Assembly: GCA_903844635.1 (NCBI GenBank)
Contig: CAIMUF010000077.1
Location: forward strand, 40,413-104,412
Direction: 5' to 3'
Length of the DNA stretch: 64,000 nt
Source of the DNA: an uncultured Sulfuricurvum sp.
Lineage (GTDB): Bacteria; Campylobacterota; Campylobacteria; Campylobacterales; Sulfurimonadaceae
Position 1 is the stretch's first letter. Every line of letters starts with the position of its first letter. A program made the position numbers and the translations under genes. Of the stretch, positions 45,736-54,582 are shown piece after piece. Below the pieces are notes generated by a model. That model did no database searches and was not told the origin of the DNA. It saw only the letters and a program-made list of their open reading frames with translations.

Positions 45736-46503
45736 CTATTGTTTGCACCCATAAAGTGCTTCACACTGCTCTAAACCTCCATCAACCTCTTCAAACCATG
45801 ATAAAAATTGCGTCGCAAACTCTCCACGAAATAATGAACCGTGCTGAGGAGCTATCATCTCTATTTCATGAACACGAACGCATTTCACCCATGCTCGGCA
45901 AAAACGATTTCCTGCCATATAACGCCCATGAAAACTTTCTAAATAGGGACGATGTTCTTCGAAATTGTCAACTTCTTTATTGAGATTTTGAGGAGAAAGA
46001 ACCGCCGCACCAATATCACCGGAAAAGAGAATTTTTGACCGGCTGTCATACAATGAAAAATTTCCTGGACTATGAAGAAAATGAGCCGGAATAAATTGCA
46101 AATAATCGCTCCCAAACTTAATCCGTCCACCCTGATCTTCGAGAGCAACTATACGTCCCATATCCATCAGACCATAATGTCCCATAAAACGCGTCCACAG
46201 TTTCGATACAATCAATTGTGCCGACGTTGAAACACTCCACTCCGCAATAGCTCCTGCAACGTCAGGATCTTGATGCGAAAAAAAGATGTATTTTAGTTTT
46301 GCTGGATCAATGTGTCGGGAAACTGCATCGTACAATTCACCAAAAATAGCGCCGCTGCCCGGATCGATCAAGACACCACTGCCATGCTGTATGATTAAAA
46401 ATTGATTGACTGAAAGAGAGTAATCGTGATGCTCTTCATCTTCGAGACTGAACATCACGCATTTGTGTACGCCATCATCGTACAATAAGGTTTCATTTTT
46501 CAT
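45736..46503 (-). CDS. Flavodiiron-like metallo-beta-lactamase protein (ODP type)
   Basis: A 255-residue protein equivalent to the metallo-beta-lactamase half of flavodiiron (FprA) proteins, without the flavodoxin domain. Metal-ligand positions are in FFSHQDPDVAGA (near residue 75), PAHFLHSPGNF (near 140), FSGDIGA (near 163) and IAPQHGSLF (near 220). Stand-alone proteins of this kind (ODP) bind oxygen at a di-iron site and act as sensors in spirochaete chemotaxis. It overlaps the PilZ gene by 11 bp. Confidence 0.8.
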   Translation of the reverse strand: MKNETLLYDDGVHKCVMFSLEDEEHHDYSLSVNQFLIIQHGSGVLIDPGSGAIFGELYDAVSRHIDPAKLKYIFFSHQDPDVAGAIAEWSVSTSAQLIVSKLWTRFMGHYGLMDMGRIVALEDQGGRIKFGSDYLQFIPAHFLHSPGNFSLYDSRSKILFSGDIGAAVLSPQNLNKEVDNFEEHRPYLESFHGRYMAGNRFCRAWVKCVRVHEIEMIAPQHGSLFRGEFATQFLSWFEEVDGGLEQCEALYGCKQ

Positions 46504-47224
46504 TTTGTAATCCTTTAAATTCTCGAATCAATACCATCTGCCGTTTCGCCACATAATCGATCATGTTTTTTTGAGCTTGTCCATGTAACTCATACGTACA
46601 AACCACCTCAAAGTGATGTTCTCCTTCATCAATTCGATAAACCTCCGCCTTGGTATTAATGATAATCGGTCTAAGAGAGGTCGATAAAACGATATCAAGC
46701 ACGACCGTATTTTTTAATATCAAACCAGCGGGAAGCGTAGAGAGTTTAAAGCGAATTCCTTTAAGCGAAATATCAAGAACCACAATATCTTTTTCCAGCA
46801 TTCGCTCTTCGTAAAACACAGTAAGCCTAACATCTTGATCGGGTACAACACGAATCGCTTGACGACGGGTAGGAGAGCTTTCTACCATTTTATAATGGGT
46901 AAAAGTAACACTCTGAGGCTCAAAATCAATCCTCTTAATAACCGTGCAGTGTATCGCCATCGGAAACAATTCAGACGTTAGATAGAACTCCTCTTCATTC
47001 TGTATTCCTTTGAGCTGAACGTAAGACGTTTTAAGAACAATCTCTCTTTTTTCGACTTTTACTACAATACCATCATTCGTGATACTAAGCCCTTTATAGA
47101 GATTGTGAACGCGAATTTTCGCTCCGCTTCGCATCGCCATTTCCAATAAGCCCCGAACCGTTTTTTCATCTTTTGCTAGACGCTCACGTTCTACTATGCT
47201 GCTGCTGCTCTTTAATCCACTCAT
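46493..47224 (-). CDS. PilZ-domain cyclic-di-GMP receptor
   Basis: A 243-residue soluble protein. The C-terminal PilZ domain (about 115-230) has the cyclic-di-GMP motifs RRQAIRV (R-x3-R) and DISLKGIRF (D-x-S-x2-G). The N-terminal 110 residues form an unassigned domain resembling YcgR-N. The ATG lies 41 bp inside the upstream sensor gene, and the end overlaps the metallo-beta-lactamase gene, so all three should be made together. Confidence 0.87.
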   Translation of the reverse strand: MSGLKSSSSIVERERLAKDEKTVRGLLEMAMRSGAKIRVHNLYKGLSITNDGIVVKVEKREIVLKTSYVQLKGIQNEEEFYLTSELFPMAIHCTVIKRIDFEPQSVTFTHYKMVESSPTRRQAIRVVPDQDVRLTVFYEERMLEKDIVVLDISLKGIRFKLSTLPAGLILKNTVVLDIVLSTSLRPIIINTKAEVYRIDEGEHHFEVVCTYELHGQAQKNMIDYVAKRQMVLIREFKGLQNEK

Positions 47225-48263
47225 CCGTACGGCGAAGAAGAAGATAAATCAATCCGACGATCACGATAATAATTCCAAGGCCTATAAGACCAGCAATGCT
47301 CATCGCATCAAAAAACTCCAGATTCTCATTGGTAATGTCATTAACGATAATCAAATTACCCACTTCTTTTCTCGAAACATCTTTAAGTGCGGATACTGAG
47401 ACACGATACGTGCTTCCCTGCGAAGAAATCTCTTTGGCATCATCGTATTTATGCGTCAATCCCGCTTTGGAGTCACAAAGTGACATAATCTCTTTAGGAG
47501 TATTTTTAAAAGAAGAATAAATCACCACATTATTCTTTAAAAGATTCCAATCTCCTTCACGATCTAAAATCGCCATCCCCTCTTCCCGCTGCGTTTGCTT
47601 GAGATACGATTTGTGCAGCACCATCATCAAATGGACATTGGATTGAGAATGTAAACTTTGGAGTACGTCTTCGATCTCTTTGCCCAGCTCAATGTATCCA
47701 ATAATTTCATTATTGACGATAACAGGGACTACCACACGCAATGTCAATGTCCCCAAAGGTCCAATTTCAAGACCCCATGCACTTTTTCGACTCCATTTTA
47801 CCTGCATCGTTGTGAAACGATCAATCACATCCCCTTTTTTAGCAGGTTTATGGACTCGCAACAGACACACTCGATCTTTATCCATAAAATAAAAATGCGT
47901 TAAATGATTTTGCTCTTTCATGGTCTCGAAAATCTCTTGCCATTGCATCAGAAGTTTTTGAGAATTTCGTTCACGTAACGCTTCAATTACGCGAGGATCA
48001 CTTGCCATTGAGGTAACGGCTAATAGCATCCCGGAGGATTGTTCATTCAAAAGCACTTCCATATTGTGTGTTAATTCATTCACATTTCTAGTGGAAGTAT
48101 TGTAAAGAGAATGCTGATGCAGCTGATATACTAATATTCCAGTGCCAAGGGTACACACTACAATCAAAAGGCTCAGAGGAATCATAAGTCGCCACATGAC
48201 CGATTTTATCTGTATTGATTTGTGATCATAAGGTGCCCATAGTGAGCTAATTGTATTTTTCAA
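47184..48263 (-). CDS. Membrane Cache-type sensor without output domain
   Basis: A 359-residue protein. Transmembrane helices at about 24-47 and 322-346 flank a periplasmic region of 275 residues with double-Cache features (SRKSAWGLEIGPLGTLTLRV, YIELGKEIEDV). Only about 13 residues follow the last helix, so there is no kinase, MCP or GGDEF output. The apparent start is TTG at 48263 with no clear ribosome site; the ATG at 48197 directly before the first helix is an alternative. The gene overlaps the PilZ gene by 41 bp. Confidence 0.8.
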   Translation of the reverse strand: MKNTISSLWAPYDHKSIQIKSVMWRLMIPLSLLIVVCTLGTGILVYQLHQHSLYNTSTRNVNELTHNMEVLLNEQSSGMLLAVTSMASDPRVIEALRERNSQKLLMQWQEIFETMKEQNHLTHFYFMDKDRVCLLRVHKPAKKGDVIDRFTTMQVKWSRKSAWGLEIGPLGTLTLRVVVPVIVNNEIIGYIELGKEIEDVLQSLHSQSNVHLMMVLHKSYLKQTQREEGMAILDREGDWNLLKNNVVIYSSFKNTPKEIMSLCDSKAGLTHKYDDAKEISSQGSTYRVSVSALKDVSRKEVGNLIIVNDITNENLEFFDAMSIAGLIGLGIIIVIVGLIYLLLRRTDEWIKEQQQHSRT

Positions 48264-48423
48264 TGTTTTCTGCTTTATCTAAAAATAGTACTGTTTATAT
48301 TTGTTACAAGAATACCTTCTCAAGGCTTTGCCATTGCTTCAAAAGATGAAACGACACAAAATCCCTACGAAATTCTTCTCTCTTTCTTTAAAATAGTAAT
48401 AATTATTTAAGGGGAGTGTCATA
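48264..48423. other. Divergent 160-bp gap (sensor / thiD)
   Basis: A/T-rich gap with only a 4-bp palindrome (CCTT-ctc-AAGG). No THI-box elements of a TPP riboswitch (CTGAGA, ACCTGA) are found. Promoters on both strands must lie here but no strong -10 stands out. Confidence 0.4.
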
Positions 48424-49194
48424 ATGAAAGTAGTATTAACGATTGCAGGTTCTGACAGCTGCGGTGGAGCAGGAATACAAGCCGATCTCAAAACTTTCGA
48501 AGCATTTGGTGTATTTGGAGCCTCTGCCATCACTGTCCTCACTGCTCAAAATACGACAGGCGTCCAATCCATTTTTCCTCTCCCTGTTGATTTCATAAAA
48601 GAACAGATCAACAGTGTCTTAAGTGATTTCGACGTGGCTGCCATCAAAATCGGAATGCTCTACGATACCGATATCATTCGCATGGTAACCGAACTCATTG
48701 ATCCTCTTGATATCCCCATCGTCCTTGATCCTGTCTGTGTCTCAAAAGCGGGCTCCAATCTTCTTAAAGCTGATGCTATTGATGCGTTGCGCGAACTCTC
48801 CCGCATCGTAACACTAAGCACCCCAAATCTGCACGAAGCCTACCAACTTTTCGGATACAAAAGCGGTGATACCGATTCACTTCAAACTCTGATTGCACAT
48901 CCGGCACCTGTTTTGATCAAAAATCATGTAATAAATACCATTAGTGCTGATCTGCTCTATTTTGGTCATCAAAAAAGAGTATTTACCTCAGAACTTATCG
49001 AGTCCACCAATCAACACGGTACAGGATGTTCCTTCTCCTCCGCAATTGCCGCCAACCTCGCATTAGGGCTGGGTCTCGAAGAAGCTATTGATCGCTCCAA
49101 ACATTTCATTACCGAGGCTATCCGTCATGCACCCTCACTGGGTCAAGGTCGCGGACCCATCAATCATAAAGCAGGTGGATGTTATGTCGATTAA
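48424..49194 (+). CDS. thiD: Hydroxymethylpyrimidine (phosphate) kinase ThiD
   Basis: A 256-residue ribokinase-fold enzyme that phosphorylates HMP and HMP-P for thiamine synthesis. [20 protein letters not shown] at the N-terminus and [18 protein letters not shown] with the catalytic anion hole near the C-terminus are diagnostic. AAGGGGAG precedes the ATG. The THI5-like gene follows with a 40-bp gap. Confidence 0.93.
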   Translation: MKVVLTIAGSDSCGGAGIQADLKTFEAFGVFGASAITVLTAQNTTGVQSIFPLPVDFIKEQINSVLSDFDVAAIKIGMLYDTDIIRMVTELIDPLDIPIVLDPVCVSKAGSNLLKADAIDALRELSRIVTLSTPNLHEAYQLFGYKSGDTDSLQTLIAHPAPVLIKNHVINTISADLLYFGHQKRVFTSELIESTNQHGTGCSFSSAIAANLALGLGLEEAIDRSKHFITEAIRHAPSLGQGRGPINHKAGGCYVD

Positions 49195-49234
49195 AGAATA
49201 TCCTACCCCTCCAACTCAAACAAGGAATGAACCT

Positions 49235-50113
49235 ATGAAACTCTCCCTCGCAATCGAATGGTTTTTAAACCCAGATCATCTTCCGTTTATTATCGCTCTT
49301 CGTGAGGGAATTTTTGAGCGCAACGGCATAGAGTTTGAACTCATTGAACCTGATGAACATTATGATGGCTTGAATGAAGTGCTCAACGGTACAATCGAAT
49401 TTGCCACCAACGAGCCCCTTCATCTTATAGAACAGTTTAATGAGAATTTTCTCTCTCTAGGGATGTTTTTCGAGACACAAGGCGGCGTATTACTAAAAGC
49501 ATCTTCTTATGACAAACTCTTAAATGGCGAACATATCACCGTAACCACTCCGGTTTCTAATGACACGACAAATGCCATTGGATTTGAGATCATCCGCCGT
49601 TTTTACGCTCAAAAAGGGATAAACGTTCAGCGCGAACAAGTCACCTTTGTCCCTAACGGTTTTGAGCATTTACGCTACATGCAAGAAGGAGCCGATGCAG
49701 GATGGCTCTATTTTTACAATTTTGAAGGAGTGGAAGCAATGCATAAGGGGATGGAAGTTCTTTATTTGGATGCTGCCAACGCCGGTTTTGCCAACTTCAG
49801 CGCGCTGGATATTTTCGTAAACAAGACGTTTTATCAGAACAACACTAAAATATGTCAGAATTTTACGGATTCCGTATGTGAAGCCATCCGTTTTATCCAT
49901 GAATTTCCGCTTGAATCGATGGAGCATTATTACGAGTATACCGGTGCAAATGAATCTCTGCTAATGGATGATATTCTTCGTGCGACTATGACGTGCTTTA
50001 ACGCTGATTTCAGCTCTAGCTACGCCAAAGAACTCCCAATACTCGAATTTTTCACCGAAATAGGTATCACATCACTGGATGCACAGCAGTTTAAAACTGC
50101 TTTTTTAGCCTAA
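49235..50113 (+). CDS. THI5/NMT1-like protein without signal peptide
   Basis: A 292-residue protein of the NMT1/THI5 substrate-binding fold (SLAIEWFLNPDHLPFIIAL, then EGIFERNGIEFELIEP). The ATG at 49235 with AAGGA upstream gives no export signal; the alternative ATG at 49184 adds 17 polar residues and no signal either. The CCCFC motif of yeast Thi5 is absent; the matching position reads AGFANFSALD. It may bind an HMP-related pyrimidine in the cytosol, as ThiY does in the periplasm. The neighbour thiD supports a thiamine role. Confidence 0.7.
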   Translation: MKLSLAIEWFLNPDHLPFIIALREGIFERNGIEFELIEPDEHYDGLNEVLNGTIEFATNEPLHLIEQFNENFLSLGMFFETQGGVLLKASSYDKLLNGEHITVTTPVSNDTTNAIGFEIIRRFYAQKGINVQREQVTFVPNGFEHLRYMQEGADAGWLYFYNFEGVEAMHKGMEVLYLDAANAGFANFSALDIFVNKTFYQNNTKICQNFTDSVCEAIRFIHEFPLESMEHYYEYTGANESLLMDDILRATMTCFNADFSSSYAKELPILEFFTEIGITSLDAQQFKTAFLA

Positions 50114-50125
50114 AGGTTTAGGACA

Positions 50126-51946
50126 ATGAGCACACTACAATCCCTACTCGAAGAGTTAAAAAAACGCCACTGGCTCAAAATCATTGATGAGCCCTTGGAC
50201 ATTTTTCTCGAAATTCCCCATGTTGCCTACGTAGAAGCCAAACGCATAAGCCCGAAAGTTCTCCTTTTCACCCATCCTATAGACCAAAAAAACGGTACGG
50301 TTTATGAGATGCCCGTACTCATGAATATGTTTGCCAATTTTGAGATTACGGAGTGGATTTTTGGAAACCATCCTGACGCCATAGCGAATGAAATCCGTAC
50401 CCTTTTGCACATGAAACCTCCCGAAGGTTTTATGGGAAAAATGTCGATGCTCTCTCAACTGTTTGATCTTAAAAATGTCCCTCCAAAACGCAGTAAAAAA
50501 AGAGGAGAGTGCCAAAGTATTATCTATGAAGGTTCCGATGCGTCACTGGAGCGTTTGCCCATACTCACTACATGGAGCAGCGACGGAGGACCTTTTATCA
50601 CGATGGGACAAGTCTATACCCAAAGCTTAGACGGGAAAATGCAAAATCTAGGAATGTACCGTCTCCAAAAATACGACGAGAATCATCTAGGCTTGCACTG
50701 GCAAATCCACAAAGATTCTTCATGCTTTTTTGACCAGTACCGTGAAGCGGGTAAAAAAATGCCTGTTTCCATTGCTATTGGAGGTCATCCCCTCTACATT
50801 TGGTGCGGACAAGCGCCCATGCCCTATGGCATGTTCGAGCTGATGCTCTACGGATTTGTACGAAAGCAAAATGCCAAGATAGTTAAATCCATCACCAACG
50901 ACATTTATATTCCTCACGATGTGGACATTGTCATCGAGGGGTTTGTTGATCCGAGTAATCTTCGCATCGAAGGACCTTTTGGCGATCATACAGGATATTA
51001 CACTCCGCAAGAGCTCTATCCCGTATTGGAAATAAGCGCGATCACTACGGGCGAATCACCTATTTACCAAGCCACCGTGGTAGGAAAACCGCCATTGGAA
51101 GACAAATACATGGGATGGGCAACGGAGCGGATATTCCTTCCCTTACTCCAAACCACAGCTCCCGATCTGATTGATTATCACATGCCCGAAAACGGTGTCT
51201 TTCACAATCTCATTCTTGCCAAACTCAAAACCCGCTTCAAAGGTCACGCGCAACAAATCATGCACGCATTTTGGGGAGTGGGACAGATGAGTTTTGTAAA
51301 ACATGCTCTTTTTGTAGAAGAAGACGCTCCTGCACTCACCGACTATTGGGCGCTCACAGAACATATTCTCAATCGCCTCTCGCCTACATCGATTCTCATC
51401 ACTAGCGGTATTATCGACGCACTCGATCACTCCAGCTATGAAACCCTTGTAGGTGGAAAATTGGGAGTGGATGCTACAGGAGAGATCAAAACAAAGACAT
51501 GCGAAGTGGTAAGCGATGAAGTCTTGTATGAACGCGCATCAGCACTCATCCCAGACATCATTGCCCTCAAACAGTACATGACCCATACCGCCAATCCCAT
51601 AACCGTCATTCAGTACACCAAAGCCACCGCTGCAAGAATGCTTTTTGATGCCCTCTCACCATTGAAAAACAATCTTCGTATAGTAGTATTTGTGGATGAG
51701 TTCAACAACGATGTGACCAACCCCTACATGCTCGTTTGGCGTACCGTCAACAACATCGATGCACAAAGAGACATTTGGCTTCACCCTTTTATCGGCATCG
51801 ACGCTACGACCAAAAACGCACTTGATGGTTATACACGCGAATGGCCAAAAGATGTCGATTGTGACCTAAAAGTCATTGAGGATTTACGCAAGCGCGGTAT
51901 TATCGATATTGATGATACAGAAATAGAAAAATATCAACTTTACTGA
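50126..51946 (+). CDS. UbiD-family decarboxylase, menaquinone (futalosine) type
   Basis: A 606-residue prenylated-FMN-dependent decarboxylase. GPFGDHTGYYTP and VVGKPPLEDKYMGWATERIF are typical of UbiD enzymes. The length (about 600) matches the menaquinone-pathway decarboxylases of bacteria using futalosine, rather than E. coli UbiD (about 490). A 12-bp gap follows the THI5-like gene. Its end converges with the exonuclease gene across a perfect hairpin. Confidence 0.88.
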   Translation: MSTLQSLLEELKKRHWLKIIDEPLDIFLEIPHVAYVEAKRISPKVLLFTHPIDQKNGTVYEMPVLMNMFANFEITEWIFGNHPDAIANEIRTLLHMKPPEGFMGKMSMLSQLFDLKNVPPKRSKKRGECQSIIYEGSDASLERLPILTTWSSDGGPFITMGQVYTQSLDGKMQNLGMYRLQKYDENHLGLHWQIHKDSSCFFDQYREAGKKMPVSIAIGGHPLYIWCGQAPMPYGMFELMLYGFVRKQNAKIVKSITNDIYIPHDVDIVIEGFVDPSNLRIEGPFGDHTGYYTPQELYPVLEISAITTGESPIYQATVVGKPPLEDKYMGWATERIFLPLLQTTAPDLIDYHMPENGVFHNLILAKLKTRFKGHAQQIMHAFWGVGQMSFVKHALFVEEDAPALTDYWALTEHILNRLSPTSILITSGIIDALDHSSYETLVGGKLGVDATGEIKTKTCEVVSDEVLYERASALIPDIIALKQYMTHTANPITVIQYTKATAARMLFDALSPLKNNLRIVVFVDEFNNDVTNPYMLVWRTVNNIDAQRDIWLHPFIGIDATTKNALDGYTREWPKDVDCDLKVIEDLRKRGIIDIDDTEIEKYQLY

Positions 51947-52005
51947 TTAAATCTCGAGTATTTATTAACTCTGAAAAGAACGTAAACGTGATTCAAAAAC
52001 AGCCG

Positions 52006-52026
52006 CGCAACTCACACTGAGTTGCG
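52006..52026 (-). terminator. Hairpin terminator between ubiD-like and exonuclease genes
   Basis: CGCAACTCA (52006-52014) and TGAGTTGCG (52018-52026) form a perfect 9-bp stem with loop CAC. On the minus strand it is followed by CGGCTGTTTTTG, giving a T-run. The exonuclease stop codon lies within the stem. It could also slow transcription from the plus side. Confidence 0.6.
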
Positions 52027-52716
52027 TAAATAATATTCAATGCTGTAACGCAAATCTTCATCCAGATCCATTAAACTTTCCAACATCCATTTCAAATACG
52101 CGGGGTCTTTAAGCGCCATCTCTTCAATACGTTTTTTAGCGTATTTACCGAAAGGAAGACGTGTGAGAAGGAGACGACTTTGCGACATAGCGACTAATTC
52201 TTCCTCATCCGCCAAATCAAGAAGATATTCATAAATCATTTTGGCATGCAAAGCATCGCTGAGGGGATGATGAGGAGTGATATCCACACCATAGTCATTA
52301 AAAAAATCCGCTTCATCTCGATACAGCCGGAGTTCATACCGCAAAAATTGCAAACTGTACCCATCCAAATCATCCATCAAGGCTTTCGAACATTTGAGCG
52401 TGTCAATCGTCAACCCTTGCCACGTTATCCCTTCTTTTTGCAACATAGCCAAATCAAAAGGAGAATTATGAGACACTAAGATTGTTTCAGGAGAATTAAG
52501 TTCGATGAGTTTTTCAAGACTTTTTGATACGGCAAAAACAGGAGCTTCCTTCACCATCTCATTCGTGATATGATGGATAGCCGATGCAGAGGGAGGAATT
52601 TTTTTCATCGGATTTATCCGTTCATAATGAACCTCATCCTCGAAAATTATACCAATCGCACAGATGCGATCACTAATTTCCAACCCTGTTGTTTCAGTAT
52701 CTAAAAAAACTAGCAT
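52012..52716 (-). CDS. 3'-5' exonuclease, DnaQ/ExoX-like
   Basis: A 234-residue DEDDh nuclease. ExoI is FLDTETTGLE at residues 4-13, ExoII is LVSHNSPFDLAMLQKEG, and ExoIII HHPLSDALHAKMI carries the His and Asp. The C-terminal LPFGKYAKKRIEEMALKDP, then YLKWML, resembles DUF3820, as in ExoX-type nucleases. The ATG overlaps the stop of the unknown upstream gene by 7 bp. Confidence 0.85.
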   Translation of the reverse strand: MLVFLDTETTGLEISDRICAIGIIFEDEVHYERINPMKKIPPSASAIHHITNEMVKEAPVFAVSKSLEKLIELNSPETILVSHNSPFDLAMLQKEGITWQGLTIDTLKCSKALMDDLDGYSLQFLRYELRLYRDEADFFNDYGVDITPHHPLSDALHAKMIYEYLLDLADEEELVAMSQSRLLLTRLPFGKYAKKRIEEMALKDPAYLKWMLESLMDLDEDLRYSIEYYLRNSV

Positions 52717-53153
52717 TCTTCCTCTCGAGGTAGATTTTTTATTTGCCCCATCAAATTATGATAATGCTCTAACGTGCGAAAACTTTTTTCAAATCTCCAG
52801 CCCAAAATAAAGGTGATAATATCTTTTTTACGTTCATCCCCCACTTTTTCAGCACGGCCGTAATACGCAAGTGAAATATTTTTATTTTTTACTTTAGCCT
52901 GCCCATCATACAATATCCCGATAATCTGAGCATATTTTCCCTCTTTTATCGCACCCAAATCTTCATCACCCAATGAAATACCAGAAAGATTAATTGCTTT
53001 AAATTCAAATAGATCACTAAAATTTTCCACTTTGTTAAAAATAGCGAGTTTGGTATACAATTCTTCCACGGTTTTAAGGTTATTTTTACGCTCTAACTCA
53101 TAACTGGAGATCTGCGCGGTCAGATTTTTTAAGCGGTCAAGGGCTGAGCTCAC
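52710..53153 (-). CDS. Unknown 147-residue protein coupled to exonuclease
   Basis: Not recognised. The N-terminal 40 residues are a likely coiled coil (LKNLTAQISSYELERKNNLK), followed by a mixed domain containing YAQIIGILYDGQAKVKNK. GTG start with AAGGAG five bases upstream. It is translated with the exonuclease gene (7-bp overlap), so it may be a partner of that nuclease. Confidence 0.6.
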   Translation of the reverse strand: MSSALDRLKNLTAQISSYELERKNNLKTVEELYTKLAIFNKVENFSDLFEFKAINLSGISLGDEDLGAIKEGKYAQIIGILYDGQAKVKNKNISLAYYGRAEKVGDERKKDIITFILGWRFEKSFRTLEHYHNLMGQIKNLPREEEC

Positions 53154-53202
53154 GGTATCTCCTTCTTTTCTTAAAATTATAGCACTTTCAACAACATTAC
53201 CT

Positions 53203-53208
53203 TATAAT
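53203..53208 (+). promoter_or_regulatory. -10 box for murA
   Basis: TATAAT at 53203-53208, 29 bases before the murA ATG, with TTAGGGA as ribosome site. Confidence 0.5.
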
Positions 53209-53237
53209 ATCAAACTTTTTTACCTTAGGGAATTTTT

Positions 53238-54500
53238 ATGGACTATTTACAAATTCAAGGCCCTACCAAACTTAACGGAACTGTCACTATTTCAGGTGCA
53301 AAAAATGCAGCATTGCCTCTCATTACCCTAACGCTTTTAGCGCACAATAAGCTCACGGTCAGCAACATGCCAGAAGTCGTAGACATTAAAACACTTCTAA
53401 AACTCCTAGGTAACCTTGGCGCGTCTTACACTCTTGAAGATCACATACTTACCATGGACACTTCGAGCGTCAACGATACGATGGCAAATTATGATATTGT
53501 CAAAACCATGCGTGCTTCTATCCTTGTTCTAGGTCCACTGCTTGCCCGTTTCGGTCACTGTGAAGTATCTCTTCCGGGAGGATGCGCTATCGGTCAGCGT
53601 CCTATTGATCTGCACCTCAAAGCAATGGAGCAAATGGGTGCCACAATCACCATCCATGCAGGATACGTCCACGCCGTTGCACCAGAAGGTCTCAAAGGCG
53701 CACACATTATTTTCGATAAAATTACCGTAACCGGAACCGCAAATGTCGTTATGGCAGCGGCACTCGCACACGGAAAATCTGTTCTAGTCAACTGTGCAAA
53801 AGAACCTGAAGTCGTTCAACTGTGCGAAATTTTACGTGACAGCGGTATCGACATCACAGGCATTGGCACATCAGAACTTACCATCATCGGTACAGGCGGT
53901 AAAACTATTGATATGGTCGATTTTGAAATCATCCCTGACCGTATCGAAGCAGGAACGTATTTGTGCGCAGGAGCCATAACAGGTTCAACCATCACCCTTG
54001 AAAATGTACGTCACGATCATCTCGATGCGGTAACCGCAAAACTGGAACAAATGGGTTGCAAGATCGACATAACGGATACAACCATGACCATTCATCCAGC
54101 CGAAAAACTAAAACACGTTCACATCATCACCCAAGAATATCCTGCATTTCCAACCGATATGCAAGCACAATTTTTAGCACTTGCAACCCTCGCTAGCGGT
54201 ACAAGTATCATCGAAGAACGCTTATTTGAAAATCGTTTTATGCACGTCAGTGAGCTTCAGCGTTTGGGTGCGGACATTATGCTAAACGGTCACACCGCTA
54301 CGGTTATAGGAGAAACACCTTTATTTGGTGCAGATGTAATGGCAACGGATTTACGCGCATCAAGCGCTCTTGTCCTTGCAGCAATGGCAGCAGAGGGAAC
54401 AACAAACGTTCATCGTATTTATCATCTTGATCGTGGGTACGAAGACTTAGAGGGGAAACTACGCCTATTAGGTGCTAAAATTGAGCGATTGAAAGAGTAA
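53238..54500 (+). CDS. murA: UDP-N-acetylglucosamine enolpyruvyl transferase
   Basis: A 420-residue enzyme that starts peptidoglycan precursor synthesis. The catalytic loop [12 protein letters not shown] holds Cys116, the residue attacked by fosfomycin. [18 protein letters not shown] at the N-terminus has the conserved Lys. Both halves of the inside-out barrel are complete. It converges on purL. Confidence 0.96.
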   Translation: MDYLQIQGPTKLNGTVTISGAKNAALPLITLTLLAHNKLTVSNMPEVVDIKTLLKLLGNLGASYTLEDHILTMDTSSVNDTMANYDIVKTMRASILVLGPLLARFGHCEVSLPGGCAIGQRPIDLHLKAMEQMGATITIHAGYVHAVAPEGLKGAHIIFDKITVTGTANVVMAAALAHGKSVLVNCAKEPEVVQLCEILRDSGIDITGIGTSELTIIGTGGKTIDMVDFEIIPDRIEAGTYLCAGAITGSTITLENVRHDHLDAVTAKLEQMGCKIDITDTTMTIHPAEKLKHVHIITQEYPAFPTDMQAQFLALATLASGTSIIEERLFENRFMHVSELQRLGADIMLNGHTATVIGETPLFGADVMATDLRASSALVLAAMAAEGTTNVHRIYHLDRGYEDLEGKLRLLGAKIERLKE

Positions 54501-54510
54501 TCACTGCGTT

Positions 54511-54574
54511 ATACCGTACTAGATACGGTATCCACATATTTAGTGTTTTTAGATTCCGTGTCGTAGCACGGAAT
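54511..54574. terminator. Two hairpins between convergent murA and purL
   Basis: ATACCGTA-ctaga-TACGGTAT (54511-54531) and ATTCCGTG-tcgtag-CACGGAAT (54553-54574) are perfect 8-bp stems. Neither has a long T-run, so either may be a weak terminator on both strands. The second resembles a short version of the ATTCC/GGAAT palindromic repeats, such as the one at 3352. Confidence 0.45.
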
Positions 54575-54582
54575 GACAGAGA

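Noticed and set aside
48264..48423. Possible TPP riboswitch before thiD
   Set aside because: The conserved CTGAGA and ACCTGA elements and the paired arms are missing.
49235..50113. True Thi5-type suicide HMP-P synthase
   Set aside because: The CCCFC iron-binding motif of yeast Thi5 is not present, so I keep only the fold-level call.
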